In this document: positions 9,500-20,046 of the stretch, in pieces
Layout of the letters: each line of letters starts with the position of its first letter
Position numbering within the stretch: position 1 is the stretch's first letter
Assembly: GCA_009780115.1 (NCBI GenBank)
Contig: WRAQ01000019.1
Span: forward strand, 1-58,421
Source of the DNA: Lachnospiraceae bacterium
Lineage (GTDB): Bacteria; Bacillota; Clostridia; Lachnospirales; Lachnospiraceae
Length of the DNA: 58,421 nt
Direction of reading: 5' to 3'
The notes under the pieces: model-generated
The model's input: only the letters and a program-made list of their open reading frames with translations
Databases searched by the model: none
Told to the model about the DNA's origin: nothing
Made by a program: the position numbers and the translations under genes

Positions 9500-9637
9500 G
9501 TGAGTGACCTTCTGACTTCGCAAGCAGACCGTTGGAAAACGTCGGCACTTGGTGGCGTACTATGCCGCCTTAGTGACCGCTACGTTTTACATCGAGCGAA
9601 AGCGTGTCTGCGGCCGAAGTGCAGAGAGGTCATACAC
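9500..9637 (-). repeat. 138 bp multi-stem element C in the rpoC-rpsL spacer
   Basis: The outer stem pairs TGACCT (9505-9510), TCTG (9511-9514) and CTTCG (9516-9520) with AGGTCA (9627-9632), CAGA (9622-9625) and CGAAG (9615-9619). Inside, GCAGAC (9524-9529) pairs with GTCTGC (9606-9611), AAAACGT (9536-9542) with ACGTTTT (9582-9588), and a GC-rich hairpin occupies ~9547-9575. A GAAA tetraloop arm lies near 9596-9604. It is as long as D1 but has a different sequence. RNA or mobile-DNA nature is undecided. Confidence 0.75.
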
Positions 9638-9647
9638 GGATTCTGTG

Positions 9648-12600
9648 TTATAAATCTTCTGCTACTTCATCATCAAAATTTTCATCGGTATAATCTTCAT
9701 CGCCGAAATCTTCAATTAATTCATCTTCCATGAACTCATCTTCATCTTCGTCATATTCTTCTTCCGGAATTTCGATGGGCGGGAAAGTTTTTTTCCGCGT
9801 TTTGATGGTGTTTTGCAACATCAAGTCTGTATTTAAAGCAGTATTACGATAGCGCTTCATTCCGGTTCCGGCCGGAATAAGTTTGCCGATAATAACATTT
9901 TCCTTGAGTCCGATTAGCGGGTCAACTTTTCCTTTGATAGCAGCTTCAGTGAGAACCTTGGTAGTCTCCTGGAAAGATGCCGCCGAAAGGAAAGAATTAG
10001 TTGCAAGGGCTGCTTTGGTAATCCCAAGCATAACTTGTTTTCCATCGGCCAGCTCTAAGCCCTCAGCGAACAGTTTTGCATTGATATCTTCATACTCAAG
10101 CACATCAACTAAGGTACCTGGTAATAAATCGGAGTCACCGTTATTTTCAATCCGCACTTTTTTGAGCATCTGACGGACAATAACCTCGATATGTTTGTCG
10201 GCAATATCAACACCTTGTAAGCGGTAAACCCGCTGAACTTCACGAATCATATAATCCTGAACCGAGCGGATACCTTTGATTTTCAGCAAATCATGAGGGT
10301 TTACGCTACCTTCGGTGAGTTCATCACCGGGTTCCATAATATCACCATCCATTATCGCAATCCGGGAGCCATAAGGAATCAAATAACTCTTCGATTCACC
10401 GTTTTCTTCGTTGGTGATGATAACCTCCCGCTTTTTCTTAGTATCTTTGATAGAAGCTACACCGCCAAATTCAGCAATAATTGCCAAACCTTTAGGTTTA
10501 CGGGCTTCAAATAATTCCTCAACCCGAGGCAAACCTTGGGTAATATCGTCACCGGCAACACCACCGGTATGGAAAGTACGCATCGTCAACTGGGTACCCG
10601 GTTCACCAATCGATTGAGCGGCGATAATACCAACCGCTTCACCAACCTGAACCGCTTCGCCGGTCGCCATGTTGGCACCATAACATTTCGCACAGATTCC
10701 AACACGGGAACGACAGGTCAAAATCGTCCTGATTTTTACTGATTCAATTGGTTTTCCTTTTTCATCTACGCCCTTATCAATAATCCGGCTTGCCCGGCTA
10801 GGGGTAATCATACGATTATATCCGACAATCAAGTTTTTGTCAGCATCATAAATATCTTCACAGCTATAACGTCCTACAATACGGGCCTGTAATTCTTCAA
10901 TTACTTCTTTGCCATCCATAAAGGCTTTGACTCTGATTCCGCCGATTTCCTCTTCCGGATTCATACAGTCAACTTCACGGATAATCAAATCCTGCGAGAC
11001 GTCAACCATCCGGCGGGTAAGATAACCGGAGTCAGCAGTTCTAAGTGCGGTATCGGACAAACCTTTACGCGCCCCGTGAGCTGACATAAAATATTCAAGA
11101 ACGTCAAGCCCTTCCCGGAAATTTGATTTAATCGGAAGTTCAATTGTTCGGCCTGATGTATCAGACATCAAGCCACGCATTCCGGCAAGCTGTTTGATCT
11201 GCTGGTTTGAACCACGGGCACCGGAGTCAGCCATCATAAAGATGGAGTTGTATTCATCTAAACCTTCCATCAAAAGCTCGGTCAGCTCTTTATCTGCTTC
11301 ACTCCAAGTTTCAACAACGGTACGATAACGTTCTTCTTCTGTTACCAATCCGCGCCGGTAGTTTTGCGAAATCCGGTCAACGGTCGCCTGGGCTTCTTCA
11401 AGCAACTTTTCCTTTTTTTCCGGCACAATCATGTCGGAAACGGAAACGGTCATTGCGGCCTGGGTAGAATATTTGTAACCCATTGATTTAATTTGGTCAA
11501 GAACTTCCGCAGTCTTTGATGCGCCATGCGTATTAATAACTTTTTCCAGAATCTGCTTAAGTTGTTTACGGGTAACATGGAAATCAATTTCCGGAAGCAA
11601 TAATTGCGCCGGGTCATTACGGTCAACAAATTCTAAATCTTGAGGCAGGATTTCATTAAACAAAAAGCGGCCTAGGGTCGATTCAATAACACCTGTTATT
11701 AATTCTCCCTTATTATTATGCCGGCTTGCCTTTACTTTTATCCGGGCATGTAGTGAGCAATGGCCGTTTTCATAAGCCATAATTGCTTCATTAACATCTT
11801 TATAACAATTTCCTTCACCTAATGAACCGGGGCGCTCCTGGGTCAGATAATAAATACCAAGAACCATATCCTGTGACGGAACAGCAACGGGGCCGCCATC
11901 TGACGGTTTTAACAGGTTATTCGGTGAAAGCAGCAGAAAGCGGCATTCGGCCTGCGCTTCAACGGAAAGTGGTAAATGCACTGCCATCTGGTCGCCGTCA
12001 AAGTCGGCATTAAAAGCGGTACATACCAAGGGATGCAATTTTATCGCTTTACCTTCAACCAAAACCGGTTCAAAAGCCTGGATTCCAAGGCGGTGCAAGG
12101 TCGGGGCACGGTTAAGCATAACCGGATGTTCGGTAATAACATCTTCTAAAACGTCCCATACCTGGGCATCAAGGCGTTCAACCAATTTCTTGGCATTTTT
12201 GATATTTTGGGAAATGCCCCGGCCGACTAATTCTTTCATAACGAAAGGTTTAAACAGCTCAATCGCCATTTCTTTCGGCAGGCCGCATTGGTATATTTTC
12301 AATTCCGGGCCGACAACAATAACCGAACGTCCGGAATAGTCAACCCTTTTTCCAAGTAAGTTCTGACGGAAGCGGCCGGATTTACCTTTAAGCATATCGG
12401 ATAAAGACTTAAGGGCACGGTTTCCGGGGCCGGTAACGGGGCGCCCGCGGCGGCCATTGTCAATTAAGGCATCTACCGCTTCTTGCAGCATCCGTTTTTC
12501 ATTGCGGACAATGATATCCGGTGCGCCAAGTTCAAGCAAACGCTTAAGCCGGTTATTACGGTTAATAATCCGGCGGTATAAATCATTAAGGTCGGAGGTC

Positions 12601-13370
12601 GCAAAACGGCCGCCGTCCAATTGAACCATCGGGCGTAAATCAGGGGGGATAACCGGAATCGCATCCATAATCATCCATTCGGGCTGGTTGCCGGACTCGC
12701 GGAAAGCTTCAACAACTTCCATTCTTTTGATAATCCGGGCTCGTTTTTGACCGGTTGACTCTTTAAGGCCAACCCGCAATTCTTCTGCTTCGCCTTCAAG
12801 GTCAATCGCCTGGAGAAGCTCTTTAACCGCTTCGGCACCCATTCCAACCCGGAATTTGTTGCCATATGCCTCACGGGCTTCCTGATATTCTTTTTCGGTC
12901 AAAACTTGTTTGTATTCAAGGTTTGAATCAGCTTTATCCAAAACAATATAGTTCGCGAAATAAAGAACTTTCTCTAGTACACGAGGGGATAAATCAAGAA
13001 TCAGACCCATCCGGCTAGGGATTCCTTTAAAATACCAAATATGTGAAACCGGGGCGGCAAGTTCAATATGGCCCATCCGCTCGCGGCGGACGGTAGCTTT
13101 GGTCACTTCAACACCACAACGGTCACAAATAACGCCTTTATATCTAATTTTCTTATATTTACCGCAATGGCATTCCCAGTCTTTGCTAGGGCCGAAAATC
13201 TTTTCACAGAAAAGGCCTTCTTTTTCCGGTTTTAAGGTGCGGTAGTTGATTGTTTCTGGCTTTAATACTTCGCCACGAGACCATTCACGAATTTTCTCCG
13301 GAGCTGCCAACCCAATCCGAATCGCATCGAAAGTCATGGGTTGATATAATTCTTGCTTTGTTTCTGACAT
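9648..13370 (-). CDS. rpoC: RNA polymerase beta' subunit
   Basis: RpoC is the clamp and catalytic half of RNA polymerase. The 1240-residue protein has the N-terminal zinc cysteines ([20 protein letters not shown]), the catalytic magnesium motif NADFDGD, the second zinc group [11 protein letters not shown] and the trigger-loop region [10 protein letters not shown]. The C-terminus ends in a strongly acidic tail of ~40 residues rich in Asp and Glu. The ATG at 13370 follows AAAGGAG. It is 66 bp downstream of rpoB and translated from the same transcript. Confidence 0.98.
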   Translation of the reverse strand: MSETKQELYQPMTFDAIRIGLAAPEKIREWSRGEVLKPETINYRTLKPEKEGLFCEKIFGPSKDWECHCGKYKKIRYKGVICDRCGVEVTKATVRRERMGHIELAAPVSHIWYFKGIPSRMGLILDLSPRVLEKVLYFANYIVLDKADSNLEYKQVLTEKEYQEAREAYGNKFRVGMGAEAVKELLQAIDLEGEAEELRVGLKESTGQKRARIIKRMEVVEAFRESGNQPEWMIMDAIPVIPPDLRPMVQLDGGRFATSDLNDLYRRIINRNNRLKRLLELGAPDIIVRNEKRMLQEAVDALIDNGRRGRPVTGPGNRALKSLSDMLKGKSGRFRQNLLGKRVDYSGRSVIVVGPELKIYQCGLPKEMAIELFKPFVMKELVGRGISQNIKNAKKLVERLDAQVWDVLEDVITEHPVMLNRAPTLHRLGIQAFEPVLVEGKAIKLHPLVCTAFNADFDGDQMAVHLPLSVEAQAECRFLLLSPNNLLKPSDGGPVAVPSQDMVLGIYYLTQERPGSLGEGNCYKDVNEAIMAYENGHCSLHARIKVKASRHNNKGELITGVIESTLGRFLFNEILPQDLEFVDRNDPAQLLLPEIDFHVTRKQLKQILEKVINTHGASKTAEVLDQIKSMGYKYSTQAAMTVSVSDMIVPEKKEKLLEEAQATVDRISQNYRRGLVTEEERYRTVVETWSEADKELTELLMEGLDEYNSIFMMADSGARGSNQQIKQLAGMRGLMSDTSGRTIELPIKSNFREGLDVLEYFMSAHGARKGLSDTALRTADSGYLTRRMVDVSQDLIIREVDCMNPEEEIGGIRVKAFMDGKEVIEELQARIVGRYSCEDIYDADKNLIVGYNRMITPSRASRIIDKGVDEKGKPIESVKIRTILTCRSRVGICAKCYGANMATGEAVQVGEAVGIIAAQSIGEPGTQLTMRTFHTGGVAGDDITQGLPRVEELFEARKPKGLAIIAEFGGVASIKDTKKKREVIITNEENGESKSYLIPYGSRIAIMDGDIMEPGDELTEGSVNPHDLLKIKGIRSVQDYMIREVQRVYRLQGVDIADKHIEVIVRQMLKKVRIENNGDSDLLPGTLVDVLEYEDINAKLFAEGLELADGKQVMLGITKAALATNSFLSAASFQETTKVLTEAAIKGKVDPLIGLKENVIIGKLIPAGTGMKRYRNTALNTDLMLQNTIKTRKKTFPPIEIPEEEYDEDEDEFMEDELIEDFGDEDYTDENFDDEVAEDL

Positions 13371-13436
13371 TTATAGAACTCCTTTCGCTGGTTACAGTAC
13401 TGACTTTGAGTTATTATCTCAATACTTCTGTTTACT

Positions 13437-16400
13437 CTAGGCTTCTTCTAACTCAATGGCCAATTCGGAAAAATCCATATCGCCTTCTTCTAATTCTTCC
13501 TCATCTTCGGTATCAACTAACTCACCGCTGTCTTCATCAAACTCTTGTTTGTGATAACCCATTGATGCAAGGGATTCTTTCTCATATTCGTAATTGGGGC
13601 CGTTTCCTTCGATTTCATAGCGGTAATCACTTTCACCGTAATCAATCGTTTCCTTGATTTCGACCTCACTATTGTCATCACGAAGAACTTTGACATCAAG
13701 CCCGAGTGACTGTAATTCCTTAAGTAATACCTTGAAAGATTCCGGAACGCCCGGCTCAGGAATATTGTCACCTTTGATAATTGCCTCATAGGTCTTAACC
13801 CGGCCGATAACATCATCGGATTTAACTGTTAAAATTTCCTGAAGGGTATAAGAAGCGCCATAAGCTTCCAGGGCCCAAACTTCCATTTCTCCGAAACGCT
13901 GCCCGCCGAACTGGGCTTTTCCGCCAAGCGGCTGCTGAGTAACCAGCGAATAAGGACCGGTGGAACGGGCATGGATTTTGTCATCAACCAAGTGATGGAG
14001 CTTCAAATAATGCATATGGCCAATCGTTACTTCCCCGTCAAAACCTTCACCGGTCCGCCCGTCACGAAGATGGACTTTTCCGTCGCGGGAAATCGGGACA
14101 CCTTTCCATAATTCACGGTGGCTGCGGTTTTTGGACAAATATTCATAAACATCCGGAAGTAAGGAAGCTTTATGGATTTTCGAAAATTCTTCCCATTCAA
14201 GATTTACATAATCATTTGCCATATCAAGGGTATCCATAATATCATTTTCGTTGGCACCGTCAAATACGGGGGTGGCAACGTTAAAACCAAGGGCTTTGGC
14301 GGCAAGGGACAAGTGAATCTCAAGTACCTGTCCGATATTCATCCGCGAGGGCACGCCAAGAGGGTTAAGAACGATATCAAGGGGACGGCCATTTGGCAAG
14401 TAAGGCATATCTTCGACCGGAAGGACACGGGATACTACCCCTTTGTTTCCATGACGGCCAGCCATTTTGTCACCAACGGAGATTTTCCGTTTCTGGGCAA
14501 TATATATCCGGACTGCCTGGTTAACACCCGGTGAAAGTTCATCACCATTTTCGCGGGTGAAAACTTTGGCATCAACAACAATACCATATTCACCGTGGGG
14601 TACTTTCAAAGAGGTATCACGGACTTCGCGGGCTTTTTCGCCAAAGATGGCCCGTAACAAACGTTCTTCAGCAGTCAGTTCGGTTTCACCTTTCGGGGTA
14701 ACTTTTCCGACCAGAATATCACCGGCGCGGACTTCCGCACCAATCCGGATAATACCGTCTTCATCAAGGTCTTTCAGCGCTTCATCACCAACCCCGGGAA
14801 CGTCACGGGTAATCTCTTCAGGGCCTAATTTCGTATCGCGGGCTTCGGCTTCATATTCTTCAATATGAACCGAGGTATATACATCATCTTGAACCAGACT
14901 TTCACTTAATAAAACTGCATCTTCATAGTTAAAGCCTTCCCAAGTCATAAAACCAATCAAGGGGTTTTTGCCCAATGCCAATTCACCATCAGCGGTGGAA
15001 GGGCCATCGGCGATTACTTCACCTTTCTTGATAGTGTCGCCTTTAAATACAATCGGCTTTTGATTATAGCAGTTACTTTGATTGCTGCGGTGGAATTTGT
15101 TAAGCTTGTAAATCATTTTTTCGCCGTCGTCACAAGTGACTCTAATCTCGTCAGCACTGATATAAGTAACTTTTCCATCTTTTTCTGCTAAAACGCATAC
15201 TCCGGAGTCAACTGCCGCTTTCGGCTCCATTCCGGTACCAACCACCGGAGATTCGGTCTTGAGTAACGGAACGGCCTGACGTTGCATGTTCGAGCCCATC
15301 AAAGCCCGGTTTGCATCGTCATTTTCTAAGAAAGGAATCAAGGCGGTTGCAACCGAGAAAACCATTTTCGGCGAAACGTCCATATAATCAAACATTTCTT
15401 TGGGATATTCACTGGTTTCATCCATATAACGGCCGGCGACATTGTTTCTGACAAAATGCCCTTTGTCATCAAGTAATTCATTCGCCTGTGCCACATGGTG
15501 ATTATCTTCTTCATCCGCCGTCATATATTCGACTTCGTCAGTAACAATCGGGTTTTCCGGATCTGTTTTGTCGATTTTGCGGTAAGGTGCTTCAACAAAA
15601 CCATATTCGTTAATCCGGGCATAAGAAGCAAGTGAGTTAATCAAACCAATGTTGGGGCCTTCCGGTGTTTCAATCGGGCACATCCTGCCATAATGTGAGT
15701 AATGAACGTCACGAACTTCAAAACCGGCCCGGTCACGGGACAAACCACCGGGGCCTAAGGCTGAAAGCCGGCGTTTGTGGGTCAGTTCACCAAGCGGGTT
15801 ATTCTGATCCATAAACTGCGACAATTGAGACGAACCAAAAAACTCTTTGACCGATGCCTGCACCGGTTTGATATTGATTAGAGCCTGGGGGGTAATCTCA
15901 TCGGCATCATGGGTCGTCATCCGCTCACGGACTACTCTTTCCAAGCGTGAAAGGCCAATGCGGTATTGATTCTGTAACAGCTCGCCAACCGCACGGATAC
16001 GGCGGTTGCCAAGGTGGTCAATATCATCATCATTGCCAATGCCATACTCTAAATGAATATTATAGTTTATCGAAGCAATAATATCTTCTTTTGTAATATG
16101 CTTCGGTACAAGCTCATGAACATTCTTTTTCAGGGCTTCACCTAAAGCATCCATATCATCACCAAACTCTTCAAGGATTTGTGATAATACCGGCCAATAT
16201 ACCCATTCATGAATGCCAAAATCACGAGGGTTGCAATCAACATAATGAGCGAGGTCAACCATCATATTTGACAAAATCCGGACATTTCTCTCTTCGGTTT
16301 GAATCAATACACCGGGAACGGCTGCATTTTGGATTGCATCAGCAAGCTCGGCATCAATAACCGTCCCGGCGGCCGCCAGAATCTCACCGGTATTCATGTC

Positions 16401-17297
16401 CACTACGTCTTCAGCTAAGGTCATCTTGCGGATCCGGTTACGGAAAGCAAGTTTTTTATTGAATTTGTATCGTCCAACCCGGGCTAAGTCGTAACGGCGC
16501 GGGTCAAAGAACATTGAATGAATCAAGCTCTCGGCGCTTTCAACACTAAGCGGCTCACCGGGACGAATCTTTTTGTAAAGCTCTAAGAGGCCTTCCTGAT
16601 AGTTCTCGGCAATATCCTTGACAAAACTTGCTTCGATTTTCGGCTCGTCACCGAACAATTCGCGGATTTCGTCGTTGGTGCCAAGGCCAATCGCCCTAAG
16701 CAGTACGGTAATCGGTACTTTTCTGGTCCGGTCAACCCGGACATAAAAAATATCATTGGAATCAGTTTCGTACTCTAACCAGGCACCGCGGTTGGGGATA
16801 ACGGTTGCGGAAAAGAGTTCTTTACCAACTTTGTCGTAACTAATAGAATAATAAATACCGGGCGAACGAACTAACTGGCTAACGATAACCCGTTCCGCAC
16901 CATTAATTACAAAGGTACCGGTTTCAGTCATCAAAGGAAGGTCACCCATAAAGATATCGTATTCTTTTATTTCATCTTTTTCCTTATTATTAAGGCGGAC
17001 TTTTACCTTAAGCGGAGCCGCATAGGTCGCATCCCTTTCTTTGCATTTCTCAATCGAATACTTCACATCTTTTCTGCATAATTCAAAATCGACGAATTCG
17101 AGGCTAAGATGCCCACTGTAGTCAGCGATAGGTGAAATGTCATCAAATACTTCCCGCAGGCCATCAGTTAGGAACCAGTTGTAGGAATCTTTTTGAACTT
17201 CAATGAGGTTCGGCATTTCTAATACTTCTTTTTGTCGAGAATAACTCATCCGAGTGTTTTTGCCGGCGGCAATGGGACGTATTCGGTTTCTGACCAT
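13437..17297 (-). CDS. rpoB: RNA polymerase beta subunit
   Basis: RpoB forms the other half of the polymerase active cleft. The 1286-residue protein starts [20 protein letters not shown]. The rifampicin-binding segment ([15 protein letters not shown] then [13 protein letters not shown]) keeps the residues usual in sensitive enzymes. The C-terminal [17 protein letters not shown] motif is present, followed by an acidic extension of ~80 residues. The start at 17297 has GGGGTG upstream. A promoter at 17408-17437 can add to read-through from rplJL. Confidence 0.98.
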   Translation of the reverse strand: MVRNRIRPIAAGKNTRMSYSRQKEVLEMPNLIEVQKDSYNWFLTDGLREVFDDISPIADYSGHLSLEFVDFELCRKDVKYSIEKCKERDATYAAPLKVKVRLNNKEKDEIKEYDIFMGDLPLMTETGTFVINGAERVIVSQLVRSPGIYYSISYDKVGKELFSATVIPNRGAWLEYETDSNDIFYVRVDRTRKVPITVLLRAIGLGTNDEIRELFGDEPKIEASFVKDIAENYQEGLLELYKKIRPGEPLSVESAESLIHSMFFDPRRYDLARVGRYKFNKKLAFRNRIRKMTLAEDVVDMNTGEILAAAGTVIDAELADAIQNAAVPGVLIQTEERNVRILSNMMVDLAHYVDCNPRDFGIHEWVYWPVLSQILEEFGDDMDALGEALKKNVHELVPKHITKEDIIASINYNIHLEYGIGNDDDIDHLGNRRIRAVGELLQNQYRIGLSRLERVVRERMTTHDADEITPQALINIKPVQASVKEFFGSSQLSQFMDQNNPLGELTHKRRLSALGPGGLSRDRAGFEVRDVHYSHYGRMCPIETPEGPNIGLINSLASYARINEYGFVEAPYRKIDKTDPENPIVTDEVEYMTADEEDNHHVAQANELLDDKGHFVRNNVAGRYMDETSEYPKEMFDYMDVSPKMVFSVATALIPFLENDDANRALMGSNMQRQAVPLLKTESPVVGTGMEPKAAVDSGVCVLAEKDGKVTYISADEIRVTCDDGEKMIYKLNKFHRSNQSNCYNQKPIVFKGDTIKKGEVIADGPSTADGELALGKNPLIGFMTWEGFNYEDAVLLSESLVQDDVYTSVHIEEYEAEARDTKLGPEEITRDVPGVGDEALKDLDEDGIIRIGAEVRAGDILVGKVTPKGETELTAEERLLRAIFGEKAREVRDTSLKVPHGEYGIVVDAKVFTRENGDELSPGVNQAVRIYIAQKRKISVGDKMAGRHGNKGVVSRVLPVEDMPYLPNGRPLDIVLNPLGVPSRMNIGQVLEIHLSLAAKALGFNVATPVFDGANENDIMDTLDMANDYVNLEWEEFSKIHKASLLPDVYEYLSKNRSHRELWKGVPISRDGKVHLRDGRTGEGFDGEVTIGHMHYLKLHHLVDDKIHARSTGPYSLVTQQPLGGKAQFGGQRFGEMEVWALEAYGASYTLQEILTVKSDDVIGRVKTYEAIIKGDNIPEPGVPESFKVLLKELQSLGLDVKVLRDDNSEVEIKETIDYGESDYRYEIEGNGPNYEYEKESLASMGYHKQEFDEDSGELVDTEDEEELEEGDMDFSELAIELEEA

Positions 17298-17407
17298 TTA
17301 GATTTCACCCCGTTCTTTGATTTTTGTTGATTTAAAGGAATTTTGCGTTGCTATTTTCATATTTTTGCACACAAATAGCATGTCAGCACATAAATAGCGC
17401 AATAACC

Positions 17408-17437
17408 ATTCTACTACAGATGGTAGATTGGTGTCAA
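17408..17437 (-). promoter_or_regulatory. rpoBC internal promoter
   Basis: TTGACA (17437-17432) and TAGAAT (17413-17408) are 18 bp apart on the minus strand, ~110 bp before rpoB. This would allow RNA polymerase subunits to be made independently of rplJL. Confidence 0.6.
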
Positions 17438-17470
17438 CTAAAACTTTTATTAATTTCATATAAACCGGGG

Positions 17471-17580
17471 ATGAGGCACTCTCTTAGCCTCATACCCGCT
17501 GTGCGAGCTGCGTTTGCCTACGAGATTCAGGATTCATTCCTGAAATCGAGTGTTCAGGCAAAAATTTCATTACGCGGCTC
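17471..17580 (-). repeat. Structured intergenic element B (family 2, copy 2)
   Basis: This matches element A in order and sequence. ATGAGGC (17471-17477) pairs with GCCTCAT (17487-17493). GAGCTGCG (17505-17512) pairs with CGCGGCTC (17573-17580), TTTGCCT (17513-17519) with AGGCAAA (17556-17562), and TCAGGA (17527-17532) with TCCTGA (17538-17543). Relative to A, a G-C pair in the last stem has become A-T on both sides, so pairing is preserved. Confidence 0.8.
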
Positions 17581-17639
17581 TGTACATAAAAAGCCTAGGC
17601 ATAATAACCCAAGCTTTTGTAAGGAAGTCTTTTTAATAA

Positions 17640-18014
17640 TTATTTAAGGGTAACTTTCGCGCCTTCAGCTTCGATTCTGGTTTTGATATCTTCAGCTTCA
17701 GCTTTGGAGACAGCTTCTTTAACCATCTTCGGAGCGGTGTCAACTAAATCTTTGGCTTCTTTCAAACCAAGGCCGGTGATTTCGCGGACAACTTTAATAA
17801 CTTTAACTTTATTCGGGCCAACTTCGGTAAGCTCGGCATCAAATTCAGTTTTTTCTTCTTCAACGGGGCCGGCATCACCAGCAGCGGCGACAATAACGCC
17901 GGCAGCAGCAGATACGCCAAATTCTTCTTCACATGCCTTGACTAAATCATTAAGTTCAAGCACGGTTAATTCTTTGATTGCATCAATTAGTTCTTGGGCT
18001 GTTAACTTTGCCAT
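17640..18014 (-). CDS. rplL: 50S ribosomal protein L7/L12
   Basis: L7/L12 forms the flexible ribosomal stalk that recruits translation factors. The 124-residue protein has the N-terminal dimerisation helix, an Ala/Gly-rich hinge (~38-55) and the globular C-terminal domain ([20 protein letters not shown]). I place the start at 18014, because GGAGG lies 8 nt before it; an ATG five codons earlier overlaps the ribosome binding site. It follows rplJ by ~50 bp. Confidence 0.97.
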   Translation of the reverse strand: MAKLTAQELIDAIKELTVLELNDLVKACEEEFGVSAAAGVIVAAAGDAGPVEEEKTEFDAELTEVGPNKVKVIKVVREITGLGLKEAKDLVDTAPKMVKEAVSKAEAEDIKTRIEAEGAKVTLK

Positions 18015-18064
18015 TTTTATATCCTCCATTAATAAATTGAATTGTACGAGTAAATTTTAATTTG

Positions 18065-18724
18065 TTATTCTGCCGGGGCTTCGGTAGCCGGGGCTTCTTC
18101 AGCTACGGGTGCTTCCGCAGGGGCTTCCGGGGCTTCTTCGGCTACGGGTGCTTCCGGGGCCTCGGTAGCAACGGCTGCTTCCGCTTCGGCGGCAACGGCT
18201 GCTTCCGCTTCGGCGGCAGGGGCTGCTTCACAGTTTCCGGGGCCGCCTTTTTCAGCGATTTGATTCAATACGCGGGCGAAATTGGTAATCGGGCTCTGTA
18301 AGCTGCCAAGTAATTTCGAGATAAGTTCTTCGCGGGAAGGGATTTTCGCAATTTCAATAACACCGGCCGCATCATAAACTACACCTTCGATAATACCGGC
18401 TTTCATTTCGAGCTTTGGTGCTTCTTTTGTCAGTTTCACCAATAATCTGGCGGGGGCGGTTGCATCGTCATTGGAAATAGCGATTGCGCTTGGCCCTTCA
18501 AGAAAAGGTGTCAGACCTTCAAAAGCCGTTCCTTTGAAAGCAAAGTTCATCATTGTGTTCTTGTAAACTTTGTAAGTAATCCCTGCGGCACGAAGCTGCC
18601 GGCGCAGATTCGTATCTTGTTCCACGGTAAGACCGCGGTAATCAACTAATACTACTGATTGGGCATCTTTTATTTGCTCAGCGATTTCCGCTACGATTGG
18701 TTGTTTTTCTTCAACTTTTGCCAT
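18065..18724 (-). CDS. rplJ: 50S ribosomal protein L10 with Ala/Glu/Pro-rich tail
   Basis: L10 anchors the L7/L12 stalk to 23S rRNA and represses its own operon through the leader RNA. Residues 1-~162 are a standard L10 (VVLVDYRGLTVEQDTNLRRQ; KNTMMNFAFKGT). Residues ~163-219 are an added low-complexity tail of Ala, Glu, Pro and Val repeats; L10 is usually ~165-175 residues. The repeats AEAEAAVA and APEAPVAEE look like recent tandem expansion. It is the first gene of the transcript, directly after the L10 leader. Confidence 0.96.
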   Translation of the reverse strand: MAKVEEKQPIVAEIAEQIKDAQSVVLVDYRGLTVEQDTNLRRQLRAAGITYKVYKNTMMNFAFKGTAFEGLTPFLEGPSAIAISNDDATAPARLLVKLTKEAPKLEMKAGIIEGVVYDAAGVIEIAKIPSREELISKLLGSLQSPITNFARVLNQIAEKGGPGNCEAAPAAEAEAAVAAEAEAAVATEAPEAPVAEEAPEAPAEAPVAEEAPATEAPAE

Positions 18725-18744
18725 TTTTTTCCTCCTTATTAGAT

Positions 18745-18922
18745 TTTGTTTATCTCCGTAAGTCAGATAAAGTATCTCTTTCGTCTTCCTTACTCATGAT
18801 TATAAAACCGAAAAGTCTGCCTTTGCAACGCAAAGACAGACATGGTAAGCAAAAATAACTTTCCTCGGCGGGCGGCACTACCTTTAACCCATAAAATGGG
18901 GCCTGCTGTCTTCGGCTTTATA
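18745..18922 (-). ncRNA. Ribosomal protein L10 leader RNA
   Basis: The minus-strand transcript between the rplJ promoter and rplJ contains GCCGAAGACAGCAGGCCCC, then GGTAGTGCCGCCCGCCGAGG. These are the conserved AGACAGCAGG and GCCGAGG parts of the L10 leader (the kink-turn bound by L10-L12). A terminator-like hairpin follows at 18810-18841. Together they would shut down rplJL-rpoBC when L10 is in excess. Confidence 0.85.
18810..18841 (-). terminator. Attenuator hairpin in the L10 leader
   Basis: In the minus-strand RNA, GTCTGTCTTTG (18841-18831) pairs with CAAAGGCAGAC (18825-18815) across a 5-base loop, followed by TTTTCGGTTTT. One pair is a G-U wobble on this strand but a mismatch on the other, so the structure belongs to the minus-strand RNA. 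Confidence 0.7.
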
Positions 18923-18951
18923 AATTTAGCATAGATTTATTCTACTGTCAA
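18923..18951 (-). promoter_or_regulatory. rplJ operon promoter
   Basis: TTGACA (18951-18946) and TAAATT (18928-18923) are 17 bp apart on the minus strand. The -35 box lies inside the last codons of the hflC-like gene. rplK and rplA are not upstream, so this promoter probably drives the whole L10-to-EF-Tu block. Confidence 0.8.
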
Positions 18952-19995
18952 GTTATTATTTAGCGAAAAATTGTAAAAAATACGTGCCAGCGGTGAATCT
19001 TTATCCAACATCAAAATATTACCGCGGTTATTCCGGTAAGCAAGTTTACCCGCTTCAAGGGCACGGACGAACTCATAAAACTCACCTCTTGACATATCAT
19101 TGTATGCCGTTGAAAGAATCCGCATATATTCTGCCTCACCGTCAGCGATAATCTTTGCCGCATCGGATCTTGCTTCGGAAAGCATAACGCTTACTTCTTT
19201 ATCCGCCTGGTTCCTAATCATTTGTGCTTGCGATTCACCTTCAGATATATACAATGTCCGGACTCTTTCCCGCTCGGATATCATCCGGTTATAAACTGCC
19301 ACCCGATTGGAATCAGGAAGGTCAAGCGCTTTAACTTCAACCGTAATAATATCAATCCCATAATCACTTACGGGAATCAGGTTCGAGGATATTTCCTGCG
19401 TTAATGATTTGATTTCGACATCACCGGTAGGAATGAGCAAATCATCATCAGTAGCTTCTAAAAGTATTGCATCCAAATCAAGTTCAAGCTGGGTGACACT
19501 AACATTTCCGTCACGCGAAACGATAACCTCTTCCTGGGTCATACTGGAAATAGTATTCTTGATTGCGTTATAAACTACTGTATCAATACGTCCTTCGGCC
19601 TGCACTTTAAGCCCGCTCAATTCTTGATAATAACGAACCGGGTCGGCAATCCGCCACAACACATAACTGTCAACTATCATCGTCCTTTTGTCGGATGTAA
19701 TAACTTCGGAACGCGGCAAATCATAAAAGAGGACTTTTTGTTCCCGCTTTTCAACCACTTGAATAAATGGTATCTTGAAATTCAAGCCCGGCTCATCAAT
19801 TACACGGACGATTTCACGGAACTGTAAAACCACACTGAACTCATCCTGTCTGGTAACAACTGCCGATGACAAAAAGAAAAATAAAGCAATTGCCATAATG
19901 ATAAGGAGCCAGTCGGAAAATGCCAGACGGAATTTTTTGGGGTTTCCATTATCTTTAAATGTTACATCTTTGTTTTTGACAAATCTTTCTTCCAT
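18937..19995 (-). CDS. hflC: HflC-like SPFH/prohibitin-domain membrane protein
   Basis: This 352-residue protein has one N-terminal membrane segment (~28-47), then an SPFH domain and a charged coiled-coil ending in EYMRILSTAYNDMSRGEFYEFVRALE, as in HflC. HflC and HflK form a membrane cage around the FtsH protease; ftsH is also in this window at 40638. I start at 19995 because AGGAG lies 10 nt upstream; the frame extends 16 codons further to a GTG without a good site. It follows hflK closely. Confidence 0.85.
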   Translation of the reverse strand: MEERFVKNKDVTFKDNGNPKKFRLAFSDWLLIIMAIALFFFLSSAVVTRQDEFSVVLQFREIVRVIDEPGLNFKIPFIQVVEKREQKVLFYDLPRSEVITSDKRTMIVDSYVLWRIADPVRYYQELSGLKVQAEGRIDTVVYNAIKNTISSMTQEEVIVSRDGNVSVTQLELDLDAILLEATDDDLLIPTGDVEIKSLTQEISSNLIPVSDYGIDIITVEVKALDLPDSNRVAVYNRMISERERVRTLYISEGESQAQMIRNQADKEVSVMLSEARSDAAKIIADGEAEYMRILSTAYNDMSRGEFYEFVRALEAGKLAYRNNRGNILMLDKDSPLARIFYNFSLNNNLTVE

Positions 19996-20046
19996 AATAT
20001 ATAATCTCCTATTCGCGGGCGCATTTGCCGCCCTTTGCGGCACTTT

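Larger units (their letters stand above)
17298..17639 (-). other. rplL-rpoB spacer (342 bp)
   Basis: In transcription order this holds a weak terminator-like hairpin (17617-17588, an 11-pair stem with two wobbles ending in T), structured element B (17580-17471), and a promoter (17437-17408). This layout fits partial attenuation after rplL with re-initiation before rpoBC. No gene is visible. Confidence 0.6.
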
